A DNA stretch of 64,000 nucleotides. Source: Spelaeicoccus albus (GTDB lineage Bacteria; Actinomycetota; Actinomycetes; Actinomycetales; Brevibacteriaceae). A program made the translations under genes and the position numbers. The notes below the pieces were generated by a model, which saw only the letters and a program-made list of their open reading frames with translations, searched no databases and had not been told where the DNA came from. Position 1 is the first letter of the stretch; every line of letters starts with the position of its first letter. The stretch covers positions 2,294,001 to 2,358,000 of the forward strand of contig NZ_JACBZP010000001.1 of NCBI RefSeq assembly GCF_013409065.1, written 5' to 3'. Below are positions 38,083-46,172 of the stretch, piece after piece.

Positions 38083-39066
38083 ATGACTCGAGTAGCTGCC
38101 TTCGATTGCGGAACGAATTCACTGCGTTTGCTGGTCGCCGATATCGATGACGACGGGGCGCGTGAAATCGACCGCCGCATGGAGGTCGTGCGGTTGGGCC
38201 AGGGCGTGGACGCCACGGGCGGATTTGCGCCCGAAGCGCTGCAACGCACGTTTGCGGTGGTGGATCGGTACGCGGCGCTCTGTCGGGAATTGGGTGTCGA
38301 ACGGATCCGGTTCGTGGCGACGTCGGCCAGCCGGGACGCCGGCAACCGTGATGAGTTCATGGCGGGAATTCGCGCCAGGCTCGGCGTCGACCCCGAAGTC
38401 GTCACTGGCGACGAGGAGGCCGATCTGTCGTTCGTCGGTGCCACGAAGAGCCTTGCCTCGGACGGTTTGACGAGAGAGGGTGCACAGCACGACGCGTCGA
38501 CGCGCGTACGGTCCGTCGCGTCGCCGCAGTTGGTCGTGGACCTGGGCGGCGGGTCGACCGAGCTCGTACTCGGCGATGCCGACGGGGGAGTCAAAGCCGC
38601 GTTCAGCATGAACATCGGGTGCGTCCGGATCACCGAGCGCCATTTGCACTCCGATCCGCCGACGGCCGCCGAGATCAGCGCAGCGCGCACGGACGTCAAC
38701 GCTTCACTCGATGTGGCTTCGGACGTCGTCCCGCTTGACGCCGTGGGCGCCCTGATCGGGGTGGCCGGCACCGTGACGACAGTGACGGCGCACGCCCTCG
38801 GGCTGTCGAAGTACGACAGGGACGCGATTCACGGCACCGAACTTCCGCTCCAGCGCTTGTTCGACGCGTGTGACGACCTGACGGCGATGACGCGCGAGGA
38901 ACGTGCGGCACTGCCGTTTATGCACCCGGGCCGAGTCGACGTGATCGGCGCCGGCGCGCTCGTGTGGCGGCTCGTCGTCGAACGGGTGGCCGCGGCGTCC
39001 GGAATCACCTCGGTCTTCGCCAGCGAGGAAGACATCCTCGACGGCATCGCGTGGAAGCTCGCCTAA
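38083..39066 (+). CDS. Ppx/GppA family exopolyphosphatase
   Basis: 327 residues of the ASKHA phosphatase fold. The phosphate-1 motif is VAAFDCGTNSLRLLVADI (4-21) and the phosphate-2 motif QLVVDLGGGSTELVLG lies near residue 150. TSASRDAGNRDEFMAGI is the usual linker. It removes terminal phosphate from polyphosphate and/or pppGpp; the short single-module form resembles actinobacterial Ppx1/Ppx2. The start ATG lies close to an AAGTAT -10-like element. The next gene, a subtilisin, begins two bases after its stop. Confidence 0.92.
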   Translation: MTRVAAFDCGTNSLRLLVADIDDDGAREIDRRMEVVRLGQGVDATGGFAPEALQRTFAVVDRYAALCRELGVERIRFVATSASRDAGNRDEFMAGIRARLGVDPEVVTGDEEADLSFVGATKSLASDGLTREGAQHDASTRVRSVASPQLVVDLGGGSTELVLGDADGGVKAAFSMNIGCVRITERHLHSDPPTAAEISAARTDVNASLDVASDVVPLDAVGALIGVAGTVTTVTAHALGLSKYDRDAIHGTELPLQRLFDACDDLTAMTREERAALPFMHPGRVDVIGAGALVWRLVVERVAAASGITSVFASEEDILDGIAWKLA

Positions 39067-39068
39067 CC

Positions 39069-40403
39069 ATGCGCACGTCCGCCAGCCCCCGCCGACACGT
39101 CACGCGGCTTTCCGCCGCGCTGGCCGCGGTGGCGTTGGCGGCGGCCTCGATCGGCGTGCCGGCGGCCGCGGACTCCATTCGCGACAAGGAATGGTGGCTG
39201 GGCCAGTACAACGTCCGGCAGGCGTGGAAAGTGACCAAAGGGCGCGGCGTCACTGTCGCAGTCATCGATTCGGGCGTGGACGGCACACAGCCGGACTTGA
39301 AGAAATCGGTCATTAAAGCCGCCGATTTCTCGGGTCTGGGCAAGGACGGCACGACCCCCATCGGGTCGCCGGAATCGTTGTTCCACGGGACCGCGGTGGC
39401 GAGCGTGCTGGCCGGACACGGGCACGGGCACGGCGGGAAGTCGGGCATCATAGGCGTGGCCCCGCGGGCGAAGCTGCTTTCGGCATCGGTCTGGCTGGGA
39501 TCAAATATGCCGGACGGCGTCACCGGGCAGCGAGTCGAGGTCGCCAAAGCGGTGCGCTGGGCCGTGGACAACGGCGCCTCGGTGATCAATCTGTCGCTCG
39601 GATGGAACGATCCGGCTTGGCCGGTCGGCTGGGACAAGGCCTTCGAATATGCCGCACAGCACGACGTCGTGGTGGTGGCGTGCGTGGGAAATCGGTCGCA
39701 GGGAGCGACCGAAGCGTGGTCGCCGTCGACGATTCCGGGAGTGATAGGCGTAACGGGCCTGCGGAAAAACGGCACCGTGAGCAAGGCGGAGAGCGCGCCG
39801 GGTATTGCGGTGGACCTGGCCGGCCCGGGGGAAGACCTGCCGGTGAGCTGGTATCGCGGAGGGTATGCCGACGCCGAAGGCAGCTCGTTCGCCACGCCCG
39901 TCGTCGCCGGTGCAGCTGCTTTGATCCGCGCCGCGCATCCGCACATGTCCGCGGCGAACGTGATCAACCGGCTGTACGCCACCGCCAAGCCGGTGAAAGG
40001 TCATCACGGCGTGACGACAACGGGCAGCCCGGATCCGTTGGTCGGCCACGGCCGGATCGATGTCGGCGCCGCCGTGACGTCGAAAGTGCCGTCGGTGCGG
40101 TCGAACCCGGACGGATCCTTGTCGCAGTGGATCACCATGCACCGGCGCGCCGAAGACGCTCCGAAGTCGCCGCTGAAGGCGGGCGAGTCGGATGCGCAAA
40201 CGGACGGGACGGCGTCGCCGGCGCCTAACGGGTCGGAAAGTGCGCCCACCACCGTGAAGGGCGATTCTGTCGACGTTCCTCGCCCCGGAAGCGCGCAAAG
40301 CCAGGCCGGTCCGGTATTCCTGATCCTGGTCGGGGCGGCCATCGTGGTTGTCTTGGCCGGAGGTCTGGCATTGGCGATTCGAGGCCGACGTCTCACAAAA
40401 TGA
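39069..40403 (+). CDS. Membrane-anchored S8 serine protease (mycosin-like)
   Basis: 444 residues. A signal peptide (about 1-34, cleavage after PAAA) precedes a subtilisin domain with the complete triad: Asp67 in VAVIDSGVD, His106 in FHGTAVAS and Ser273 in GSSFATPVVAG, with oxyanion Asn208. A Ser/Pro-rich linker of about 60 residues leads to one C-terminal membrane helix (VFLILVGAAIVVVLAGGLAL) and a basic stop. This topology places the protease outside the cell, as in mycosins. No type VII secretion genes are in the window, so a mycosin role is not claimed. It is coupled to ppx. Confidence 0.88.
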   Translation: MRTSASPRRHVTRLSAALAAVALAAASIGVPAAADSIRDKEWWLGQYNVRQAWKVTKGRGVTVAVIDSGVDGTQPDLKKSVIKAADFSGLGKDGTTPIGSPESLFHGTAVASVLAGHGHGHGGKSGIIGVAPRAKLLSASVWLGSNMPDGVTGQRVEVAKAVRWAVDNGASVINLSLGWNDPAWPVGWDKAFEYAAQHDVVVVACVGNRSQGATEAWSPSTIPGVIGVTGLRKNGTVSKAESAPGIAVDLAGPGEDLPVSWYRGGYADAEGSSFATPVVAGAAALIRAAHPHMSAANVINRLYATAKPVKGHHGVTTTGSPDPLVGHGRIDVGAAVTSKVPSVRSNPDGSLSQWITMHRRAEDAPKSPLKAGESDAQTDGTASPAPNGSESAPTTVKGDSVDVPRPGSAQSQAGPVFLILVGAAIVVVLAGGLALAIRGRRLTK

Positions 40404-40443
40404 GACAACCGGGCCTCCTCGTGAAAGAATTCACAAGCAAGAC

Positions 40444-40449
40444 TACGAT
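40444..40449 (+). promoter_or_regulatory. -10 box of leaderless ndh
   Basis: TACGAT ends six bases before the ndh ATG; GTGAAA 17 bp further upstream matches four positions of the -35 consensus. Confidence 0.5.
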
Positions 40450-40455
40450 GAGACC

Positions 40456-41844
40456 ATGGCATTGATTCGAAACAGCAAACTTCGTCCCCGTATCCTCATC
40501 GTCGGCGGTGGCTATCTCGGCTTTGCGACTGCGCAGCGGCTGCAGAAGTCGGTCGCGCACGGCGAAGCAACTATCACGGTCGTCGACCCGCACCCGTATA
40601 TGACGTACCTGCCGTTCCTTCCGGAGGTGGCCGGCGGCTCGATCGAACCGCGCCACGCCCTGGTTCCGCTACGCCGTCACCTGCGCAAATGCGAAATCGT
40701 CAGCGGCAAGGTCACCAAGATCACGCACGCCGAGAAGTCGGTAGTTGTCGAGCCGGGCATCGGTGAGCCCTTTGAACTCGACTACGACCACATCATCATC
40801 GCGGCCGGAAGCGTGCCGCGCACCCTGCCGATTCCGGGGCTGGCCGAAGAAGGCATCGGGTTCAAGCAGATCGAAGAGGCAGTCGCGCTGCGCGATCGAG
40901 TGCTCACCCGGCTGGACGAGGCCGCGCTGATCGAGGACGACGCGGAACGGCGCAAGGCGCTCACGTTCGTCTTTGTCGGCGGCGGATTCGCCGGCATCGA
41001 ATCGCTTGCCGAGCTGCAGGATATGGCAAGCGACGCCGTCCGACACTATGACACGTTGACGGACGCCGACATCCGCTTCGTTCTGGTTGAAGCGCTCGGT
41101 CGCGTCATGCCGGAGGTCGGCGAGGCGCAGGCGCGTTGGGTTGTCGAATCGCTACGCGAACGCGGTGTGGACGTGTACCTGGAGACATTCCTCAAGAGCT
41201 GCGAGAACAAGCACATCGTGCTGTCGACCGGTGAGGAATTCGACGCCGACACAGTGGTGTGGAATGCCGGCGTCAAGGCCAACCCGGTGCTTGTCGACTC
41301 CGATCTGCCGATCGACGAGCGCGGCCGGTTGCAGGTTCGCGCCGATCTCCAGGTCGAAGACGACAACGGCAATGTCGTCGAAGGTGCCTGGGGCGCCGGC
41401 GACGTGGCAGCCGTGCCGGATCTGACCGGCGGCGGAGTTGGCGGCTATTGCGTGCCGAACGCCCAGCACGCCATCCGCCAGGCGCCGGTCCTGGTCCAGA
41501 ACGTTTTGTCGGCGCTGCGCGGCGGCGACGACTTCAAGCAGTACTCGCACAAGACGATCGGATCCGTTGCCGGACTCGGCGTCGGCAAGGGCGTCGCGCA
41601 GATCGGAGACTTCGAGGCGCGCGGCTTGCTGGCGTGGATCATGCACCGCGGTTACCACGGCTACGCAATGCCGACCCTCGAGCGTAAGGTGCGTTTGTTC
41701 GGCAACTGGTTCGTCGGGGCGCTGTTTGGCCGCGATGCCAGCCAGGTTGTCGACCTCGGCGACCCGCGCGGAGCATTCGTTGAGGCAGCTCACTCGAAGC
41801 CGGCCCCGAAGAAGGACACCAAAAAGGAGCCGGCCAAGTCGTAA
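40456..41844 (+). CDS. ndh: Type II NADH dehydrogenase (NDH-2)
   Basis: 462 residues. The FAD-binding motif ILIVGGGYLGFATAQRL (14-30) and the second, NADH-binding motif FVFVGGGFAGIESLAEL (about 174-190) flank the two-dinucleotide fold. The WGAGDVAAVPD motif closes the FAD site. The C-terminal amphipathic region (LLAWIMHRGYHGYAMPTLER) anchors the enzyme to the membrane. It passes electrons from NADH to menaquinone without pumping protons. The protein ends in a Lys/Pro tail. It has its own -10 box and a strong hairpin after its stop, so it is probably monocistronic. Confidence 0.93.
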   Translation: MALIRNSKLRPRILIVGGGYLGFATAQRLQKSVAHGEATITVVDPHPYMTYLPFLPEVAGGSIEPRHALVPLRRHLRKCEIVSGKVTKITHAEKSVVVEPGIGEPFELDYDHIIIAAGSVPRTLPIPGLAEEGIGFKQIEEAVALRDRVLTRLDEAALIEDDAERRKALTFVFVGGGFAGIESLAELQDMASDAVRHYDTLTDADIRFVLVEALGRVMPEVGEAQARWVVESLRERGVDVYLETFLKSCENKHIVLSTGEEFDADTVVWNAGVKANPVLVDSDLPIDERGRLQVRADLQVEDDNGNVVEGAWGAGDVAAVPDLTGGGVGGYCVPNAQHAIRQAPVLVQNVLSALRGGDDFKQYSHKTIGSVAGLGVGKGVAQIGDFEARGLLAWIMHRGYHGYAMPTLERKVRLFGNWFVGALFGRDASQVVDLGDPRGAFVEAAHSKPAPKKDTKKEPAKS

Positions 41845-41863
41845 GTAACCTCCGGCTTTGACA

Positions 41864-41903
41864 CGGCGGCTCGGATCGGGATTTCACCCGCTCCGAGCCG
41901 CCG
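41864..41903 (+). terminator. Terminator-like hairpin after ndh
   Basis: CGGCGGCTCGGA (41864-41875) pairs with TCCGAGCCGCCG (41892-41903), and an inner CGGG with CCCG, separated by one mismatch: a 16-bp stem with a six-base loop. No T-run follows. It separates ndh from the tRNA gene. Confidence 0.65.
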
Positions 41904-41942
41904 CGGCTGTGTCTGGCTAGACTTGACACTGTTCCATTGCAC

Positions 41943-42016
41943 GCCCCAATAGCCCAATCGGCAGAGGCAGCAGACTTAAAATCTGTTCAGTGTGGGTTCG
42001 AGTCCCACTTGGGGCA
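41943..42016 (+). tRNA. tRNA with anticodon TAA (Leu), short variable arm
   Basis: A 74-base cloverleaf. The acceptor GCCCCAA (41943-41949) pairs with TTGGGGC (42009-42015), discriminator A, CCA not encoded in full. The anticodon stem GCAGA/TCTGT closes the loop CTTAAAA, giving anticodon TAA, which reads UUA leucine codons. The variable region is only about five bases (TCAGT), whereas leucine tRNAs are class II with a long arm. The T arm GTGGG-TTCGAGT-CCCAC is normal. I believe similar short genes are annotated as tRNA-Leu in other Micrococcales; the charging identity is not certain. Confidence 0.85.
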
Positions 42017-42087
42017 CCGAGGCAAGACCGTGACCAGGTACGACAACGGCAGCACGGTTGTTGCGACGTCTAGTGGGAAGAAGCACC

Positions 42088-43446
42088 ATGCACACGTACG
42101 CGAAGCGTCGTGACCGAGCCGTCGCAGGGGTGGCGGCAACCCTTAGCGACGAATCGCCCGTCGTGGGACTGATCGATTTGGACCTTATCGATGAGCGTGC
42201 CGAGGAGTTGCGCAATGCCTTTCGCAACGATCAACCCGTGCTGCACACGATTGCCGCGAAAGCAATACCGCTCGGAGCCGTGCTCGCTCAGTGCGCAACA
42301 CGCGGAATGGGCTGCGAGGTAGCCAGTCCCGGGGAGCTCGAGCTGGCTCTCGCAACGGGGTTCAGTCCTGAAAACATAGTTTTTGATTCTCCGGCTAAAA
42401 CAGTCGGTGATCTTCGATCGGCTCTGAAGCTCGGTGTGGGTATCAATTTCGACAACTTCACCGAAGTCGCTCGTTTTGACGAGATCCTCGCTCAAGCTGA
42501 CGCGCTCCCCGAAAACGGCATGGGCTTGCGCATCAATCCTCAGTTAGCGCCGGGCAGCATTACGGCGATGAGCACGGCGACAAAGATTTCGAAGTTCGGA
42601 GTTGGCCTCGCCGACGAGGGAACCCGAGAGGAGATCATTTCCACATATCTTGAACGCAGCTGGATGAATCAAATACATGTTCACTCCGGATCTCAGGGCA
42701 TGTCCCTGGAACAATCCGCGACAGCCGTGCGCGTGATTGTTGAACTTGCCAACGAGATCAACGACCGAAGCGTCCAGCTTTACGGCACGCGACGGGTCAA
42801 GCGAATCGACATCGGCGGCGGGCTGCCCGTCAACTATTATTCTGACGAAGTGGCCCCGAGCTACCGGGAGTATCGCCTGATCCTTGAAGAGTTGGTTCCC
42901 GAACTATTCGACTATGAGCTCGTCACCGAGTTCGGACGATCCCTTGCCGCAAAATCGGGATCGATCCTCAGCCGCGTGGAATACGTCAAGAAAACAGGGG
43001 GACGGCGCATCGCTACAACCCATGCCGGCGTCCAGGTCGTGACCCGGACGGCGTATATGCCGAATGACTGGCCGCTCAGGGTGATTGCGCTGACCGCGGA
43101 CGGTGAGAGAAAGACCACGCCGGAAGAATTGCACGACGTAGCCGGGCCGGCCTGCTTTTCCGGGGACCTTGTCGCACAAGCGACGCTCTTGCCGCGACTG
43201 GACACCGGTGACACGGTTCTCATCCCCGATACCGGGGCGTACTGCTTCACCAGTCACTACTCGTACAACATGTTGCCCCGAATACCCGTGCTCGGCTATC
43301 GACAAAACGGCAGCGAGTTGGAGTACTTCCAGCTGCGAAAGCTCCAGACGACGGAGGACGTCGTCGCCGAAGCAGGGCCTCAAGAAGCCCCGCAAATCGA
43401 TCCATGCTCGGTCCGCGTCGGCGGTGCCATGGCATCGTCGAATTGA
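42088..43446 (+). CDS. PLP-dependent fold-type III decarboxylase (LysA-like)
   Basis: 452 residues from ATG 42088. The PLP lysine is Lys58 in TIAAKAIPLG. HVHSGSQG, the phosphate-binding DIGGGLP, TEFGRSL (replacing the usual EPGR), the catalytic cysteine in CFSGD and GAYCFTSHYSYN all follow the diaminopimelate/ornithine decarboxylase pattern. It would decarboxylate an amino acid; the variant EFGR motif argues against simple LysA. Base composition is visibly more A+T-rich than neighbouring genes, and a TTA codon occurs at residue 153. It lies 72 bp after the tRNA and has no biosynthetic partners, which suggests acquisition by transfer. Confidence 0.83.
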   Translation: MHTYAKRRDRAVAGVAATLSDESPVVGLIDLDLIDERAEELRNAFRNDQPVLHTIAAKAIPLGAVLAQCATRGMGCEVASPGELELALATGFSPENIVFDSPAKTVGDLRSALKLGVGINFDNFTEVARFDEILAQADALPENGMGLRINPQLAPGSITAMSTATKISKFGVGLADEGTREEIISTYLERSWMNQIHVHSGSQGMSLEQSATAVRVIVELANEINDRSVQLYGTRRVKRIDIGGGLPVNYYSDEVAPSYREYRLILEELVPELFDYELVTEFGRSLAAKSGSILSRVEYVKKTGGRRIATTHAGVQVVTRTAYMPNDWPLRVIALTADGERKTTPEELHDVAGPACFSGDLVAQATLLPRLDTGDTVLIPDTGAYCFTSHYSYNMLPRIPVLGYRQNGSELEYFQLRKLQTTEDVVAEAGPQEAPQIDPCSVRVGGAMASSN

Positions 43447-43465
43447 CGCACTCGCAGCAATTGCG

Positions 43466-44836
43466 TCAGAGGTTGGGTTTCACATCCTTCTTAAAGGCAT
43501 GTTGCAGCTGATCCTTGGCATCGGCCAGCGTCTCTTTCGGATCCGTGTTCTGGCTGAGCACTTTGATCAACCCGTCGTTCAGGACTTTTAGGCCGCTCGG
43601 GATGAACGCGAGCGCCCAGTCCTGCGAGCGAGTGTGCGGCAGTTGCTTGATCGCTGTGTCGAGCAAGGGGTTGGAGGCAATCAGCTTCTTCGTGTTCGCC
43701 GACTTGCGCAACGGCATGTAACCGGTGGCCTTGGCCAAGCCGACGGTGTTTTCGGGCGAGGTCAGGAACTTGATGAATCGTGCCGCGGCGACCTGCTCCT
43801 CCGGTGAGATGTCCTTTGGGATTGCCAAGCCGGCGCCGCCCGTAGGGCAGACATTGTCTGTCGCTTCGGGGCCGCCCGGCAAGAAGCCGACTCCTACATC
43901 GAACTTGCCCTTGGCCGCCTCGACAACACCGATAAGCCCTCCGGTTGAGCTGACGGTCGCCGAACAGGCTTCGGCGGACAAGTGATCGGTCGACGAACTC
44001 GAGGCCGTGACATTTGCCCACTTGCCTTCGAATACTCCCTTGCGGGCCCAGTCGGTCGCCTTGACTGCGCCGTCCGTATCGAGAGTGAGATCGAACTTCT
44101 TGCTGTAGGCACCGCCCCAGCCCCAGACCTTGTTTTCGAAGGTCCACGCAATGTAATCACCTGCGTAAACGAACTGTTTCTTGGTGCCCAGATCGGCCGA
44201 TTTGAGCTTCTTGGTCCACTCTTCGAATTCCATCCAGGTCTTTGGCGCGCGATCGGGAAGGCCGGCCTTCTTCCAATGTGATTTGTTGTAGTAAAAGAGC
44301 GGTGTCGAGCGGGCATACGGCACGCCCCATTGCTGGTTGTCGTACGAGTAGTCGTCCCACAGTGTGTCGTTGTAGTCGTCCTTGTCGATGTTTTCGGATT
44401 TCACGAGGGCATCGATAGGGATGATCGACCCGTTCAAGTAGTACTTGAACCACGTGTTCACGATCACGACGCCCGGCAGTCCGCCGCCGACTTGTGCGGT
44501 CTGGAATTTCTGCGCAACCGATGCGTAGTCCGAGCCGGCTGTCACGAGCTTGACCGTGGTGTCGCTCTGCTGTGAATTCCACTTGTCGACAACCTTCTGC
44601 TCATACGCCTGATTCGCTGCAGGGTGGTTTGACCAGAATTCGATCTTCTTGGCGGGTTTGACCCCCGAGTAGTCCTTGGACCCGGTCGACTTGGTCGAAC
44701 CGCTGGCGCTGGTGGACAGGCCGGAACATGCGGCAAGCGCCGCCGCGGAGAGCCCGAGCGCACCTCCGCCAAGAAGCTGGCGCCTGCGGATACTGGAGGA
44801 TTGCGCTTCATGTCGAGTCAAGAGAAGGGAACTCAT
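43466..44836 (-). CDS. Tat-exported ABC solute-binding lipoprotein (UgpB-like)
   Basis: 456 residues from ATG 44836. The signal combines a twin-arginine motif (SIRRRQLLGG, 15-24) with a lipobox ending at Cys37 (AALAAC). The mature part is a family 1 carbohydrate/glycerol-phosphate binding protein: KIEFWSNHPAANQAYEQKVV at the start, KTWMEFEEWTKKLKS in the hinge, PTGGAGLAIPKDISPEEQVA near the C-terminus. It should capture a sugar or glycerol-phosphate at the outer membrane face. No permease or ATPase gene is next to it, so the rest of the importer must lie elsewhere. It is more A+T-rich than the average gene here and converges on the decarboxylase with a 19-bp gap. Confidence 0.88.
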   Translation of the reverse strand: MSSLLLTRHEAQSSSIRRRQLLGGGALGLSAAALAACSGLSTSASGSTKSTGSKDYSGVKPAKKIEFWSNHPAANQAYEQKVVDKWNSQQSDTTVKLVTAGSDYASVAQKFQTAQVGGGLPGVVIVNTWFKYYLNGSIIPIDALVKSENIDKDDYNDTLWDDYSYDNQQWGVPYARSTPLFYYNKSHWKKAGLPDRAPKTWMEFEEWTKKLKSADLGTKKQFVYAGDYIAWTFENKVWGWGGAYSKKFDLTLDTDGAVKATDWARKGVFEGKWANVTASSSSTDHLSAEACSATVSSTGGLIGVVEAAKGKFDVGVGFLPGGPEATDNVCPTGGAGLAIPKDISPEEQVAAARFIKFLTSPENTVGLAKATGYMPLRKSANTKKLIASNPLLDTAIKQLPHTRSQDWALAFIPSGLKVLNDGLIKVLSQNTDPKETLADAKDQLQHAFKKDVKPNL

Positions 44837-45281
44837 GAAATTGCCTTTCGTAGCCGGAGTCGTTGTACTGCGACGTTCTACGGCTGAGTAAGGCTGCAGA
44901 GCTTCACAGTGGCCGATCCGAGGCGCCAAGCTCTCGTGCTCTCTATCGCGAGGGTTCCGGCGTCGTCATCCGTCCGGATCATCCGTATTAGCTTTATCAC
45001 AGATTGCCGCGCCTCAGGCGGCCAATTCGGTCGACTCATCTTCACTTTTCCTGTGGCATCACGAGTGCCCGCGACAACAACGGTTGTGGAACCGCGATTG
45101 GTGGAGGAGCTGAATCGATTGATGTGACCGTCGAGAATCGAGCGCAGCAATCGGAGCGAATATGATGCGCGTTTCAGCTATTCCTCCTCGTACGTCGCAG
45201 GCTACGGCTCACCGACGTTCTCAAGACTTATCATGGTCGGTGTCGCCGAGACCGTCGTCGACTCGACGAGAAGGGAACGCT
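44837..45281. other. 445-bp gap between lipoprotein and MBL genes
   Basis: The two flanking genes diverge from this gap. A minus-strand frame at 44878-45150 (90 codons) ends 41 bp before the lipoprotein ATG. Its C-terminal two-thirds looks protein-like (VIKLIRMIRTDDDAGTLAIE) but I recognise no family. It could be a remnant of a gene lost next to the lipoprotein. TTATCA near 45226 may be a -10 for the downstream hydrolase gene. Nothing else is evident. Confidence 0.4.
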
Positions 45282-46058
45282 ATGGCGTGGAATGCCGGCC
45301 CCAACACGTATGAAGTTGCCGCGGGCGTCTTCCACGTTGTCGGCCCCGCATCGAACTGGACGATCCTAGTCGAGGCCGGCCGGCCCGCGCTGATCGATTG
45401 CGGCTACCCCAGGGACGACGCGTACGTTCTCGGGTCGCTCCGACACCTTGGCTTCGAGCCTTCCGATGTCGTCGGCATTGCCGCCACGCACGGGCACGTG
45501 GACCATATCGGGCTGGCCCACAAATTCCAAAAGCGCTACGGCACTCCGGTTTTCGCTACCGGCGACGAAGCGGCGAACGTCACGCGCGAAGTCGTCGACC
45601 AGGTTGCAGTGCCGGAAGTTCTGCGACAATCGTGGCGGCCGCGAGTTGCGCTGTGGCTCACTCACGCAATGCGCAGCGGCGCCACCGATCCGGTCGGTGT
45701 CTCGAGAGTCACCGAGGTGGTTCCGGGCAGGCCGCTGGATTTGCCGCTGCACCCCGTCCCCGTTTCAGTCCCGGGGCATACTCGCGGGCACACGAGTTTT
45801 CTACTCGAAGATCGGGACGTTCTTATTGCCGGGGACGCGCTCATGACTGCCCACCCGACCACCGGTACCACCGGGCCTTCGCTGCTACCGGACATGTTCA
45901 ATTACGATACCGAACTGGCATTCGCCAGCCTGGACGTCATCGCCGATTACGACACGGCCTTGCTGCTTCCCGGACACGGGCTTGCCGACGACTCCGGGTC
46001 CAAAAAGGCCGTCGATCGCGTCCGGCGCGCATGGCACGCACGTGTCGGCGGTCGTTGA
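45282..46058 (+). CDS. MBL-fold metallo-hydrolase
   Basis: 258 residues from ATG 45282, after GAGAAGGGA. The metallo-beta-lactamase signature THGHVDHIG has His70, His72, Asp74 and His75. The second-site ligands are VPGHTRGHTSF, the aspartate in IAGDALM and LLPGHG. This is the glyoxalase II-like branch; substrates may be thioesters, lactones or phosphoesters. No partner gene indicates which. A frame opening at 45162 lacks a ribosome binding site and is not used. Confidence 0.87.
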   Translation: MAWNAGPNTYEVAAGVFHVVGPASNWTILVEAGRPALIDCGYPRDDAYVLGSLRHLGFEPSDVVGIAATHGHVDHIGLAHKFQKRYGTPVFATGDEAANVTREVVDQVAVPEVLRQSWRPRVALWLTHAMRSGATDPVGVSRVTEVVPGRPLDLPLHPVPVSVPGHTRGHTSFLLEDRDVLIAGDALMTAHPTTGTTGPSLLPDMFNYDTELAFASLDVIADYDTALLLPGHGLADDSGSKKAVDRVRRAWHARVGGR

Positions 46059-46085
46059 CTCGGACATGCGACCATGGCACAGTTC

Positions 46086-46099
46086 GATTGTCGACAATC
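46086..46099. promoter_or_regulatory. 14-bp perfect palindrome before permease gene
   Basis: GATTGTCGACAATC is its own complement and lies 73 bp upstream of the permease start. A TTGACT (46055-46060) with CACAGT 17 bp downstream could be a promoter whose start site this palindrome would cover. The TTGTC/GACAA half-sites resemble GntR-family operators such as the one at 59115, but without the central base. Confidence 0.45.
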
Positions 46100-46172
46100 A
46101 TTCTTCGGGTCTTTCCGATGATGCCCGGACCCGGCCGCACGACGCACGTCAGTGCACGGAAAGGACCGCTTG

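Noticed and set aside
39069-40403. Mycosin of a type VII secretion system.
   Set aside because: Topology fits, but no EccC, EccD, EsxA/B or other ESX genes are present, so I keep the neutral call of membrane-anchored S8 protease.
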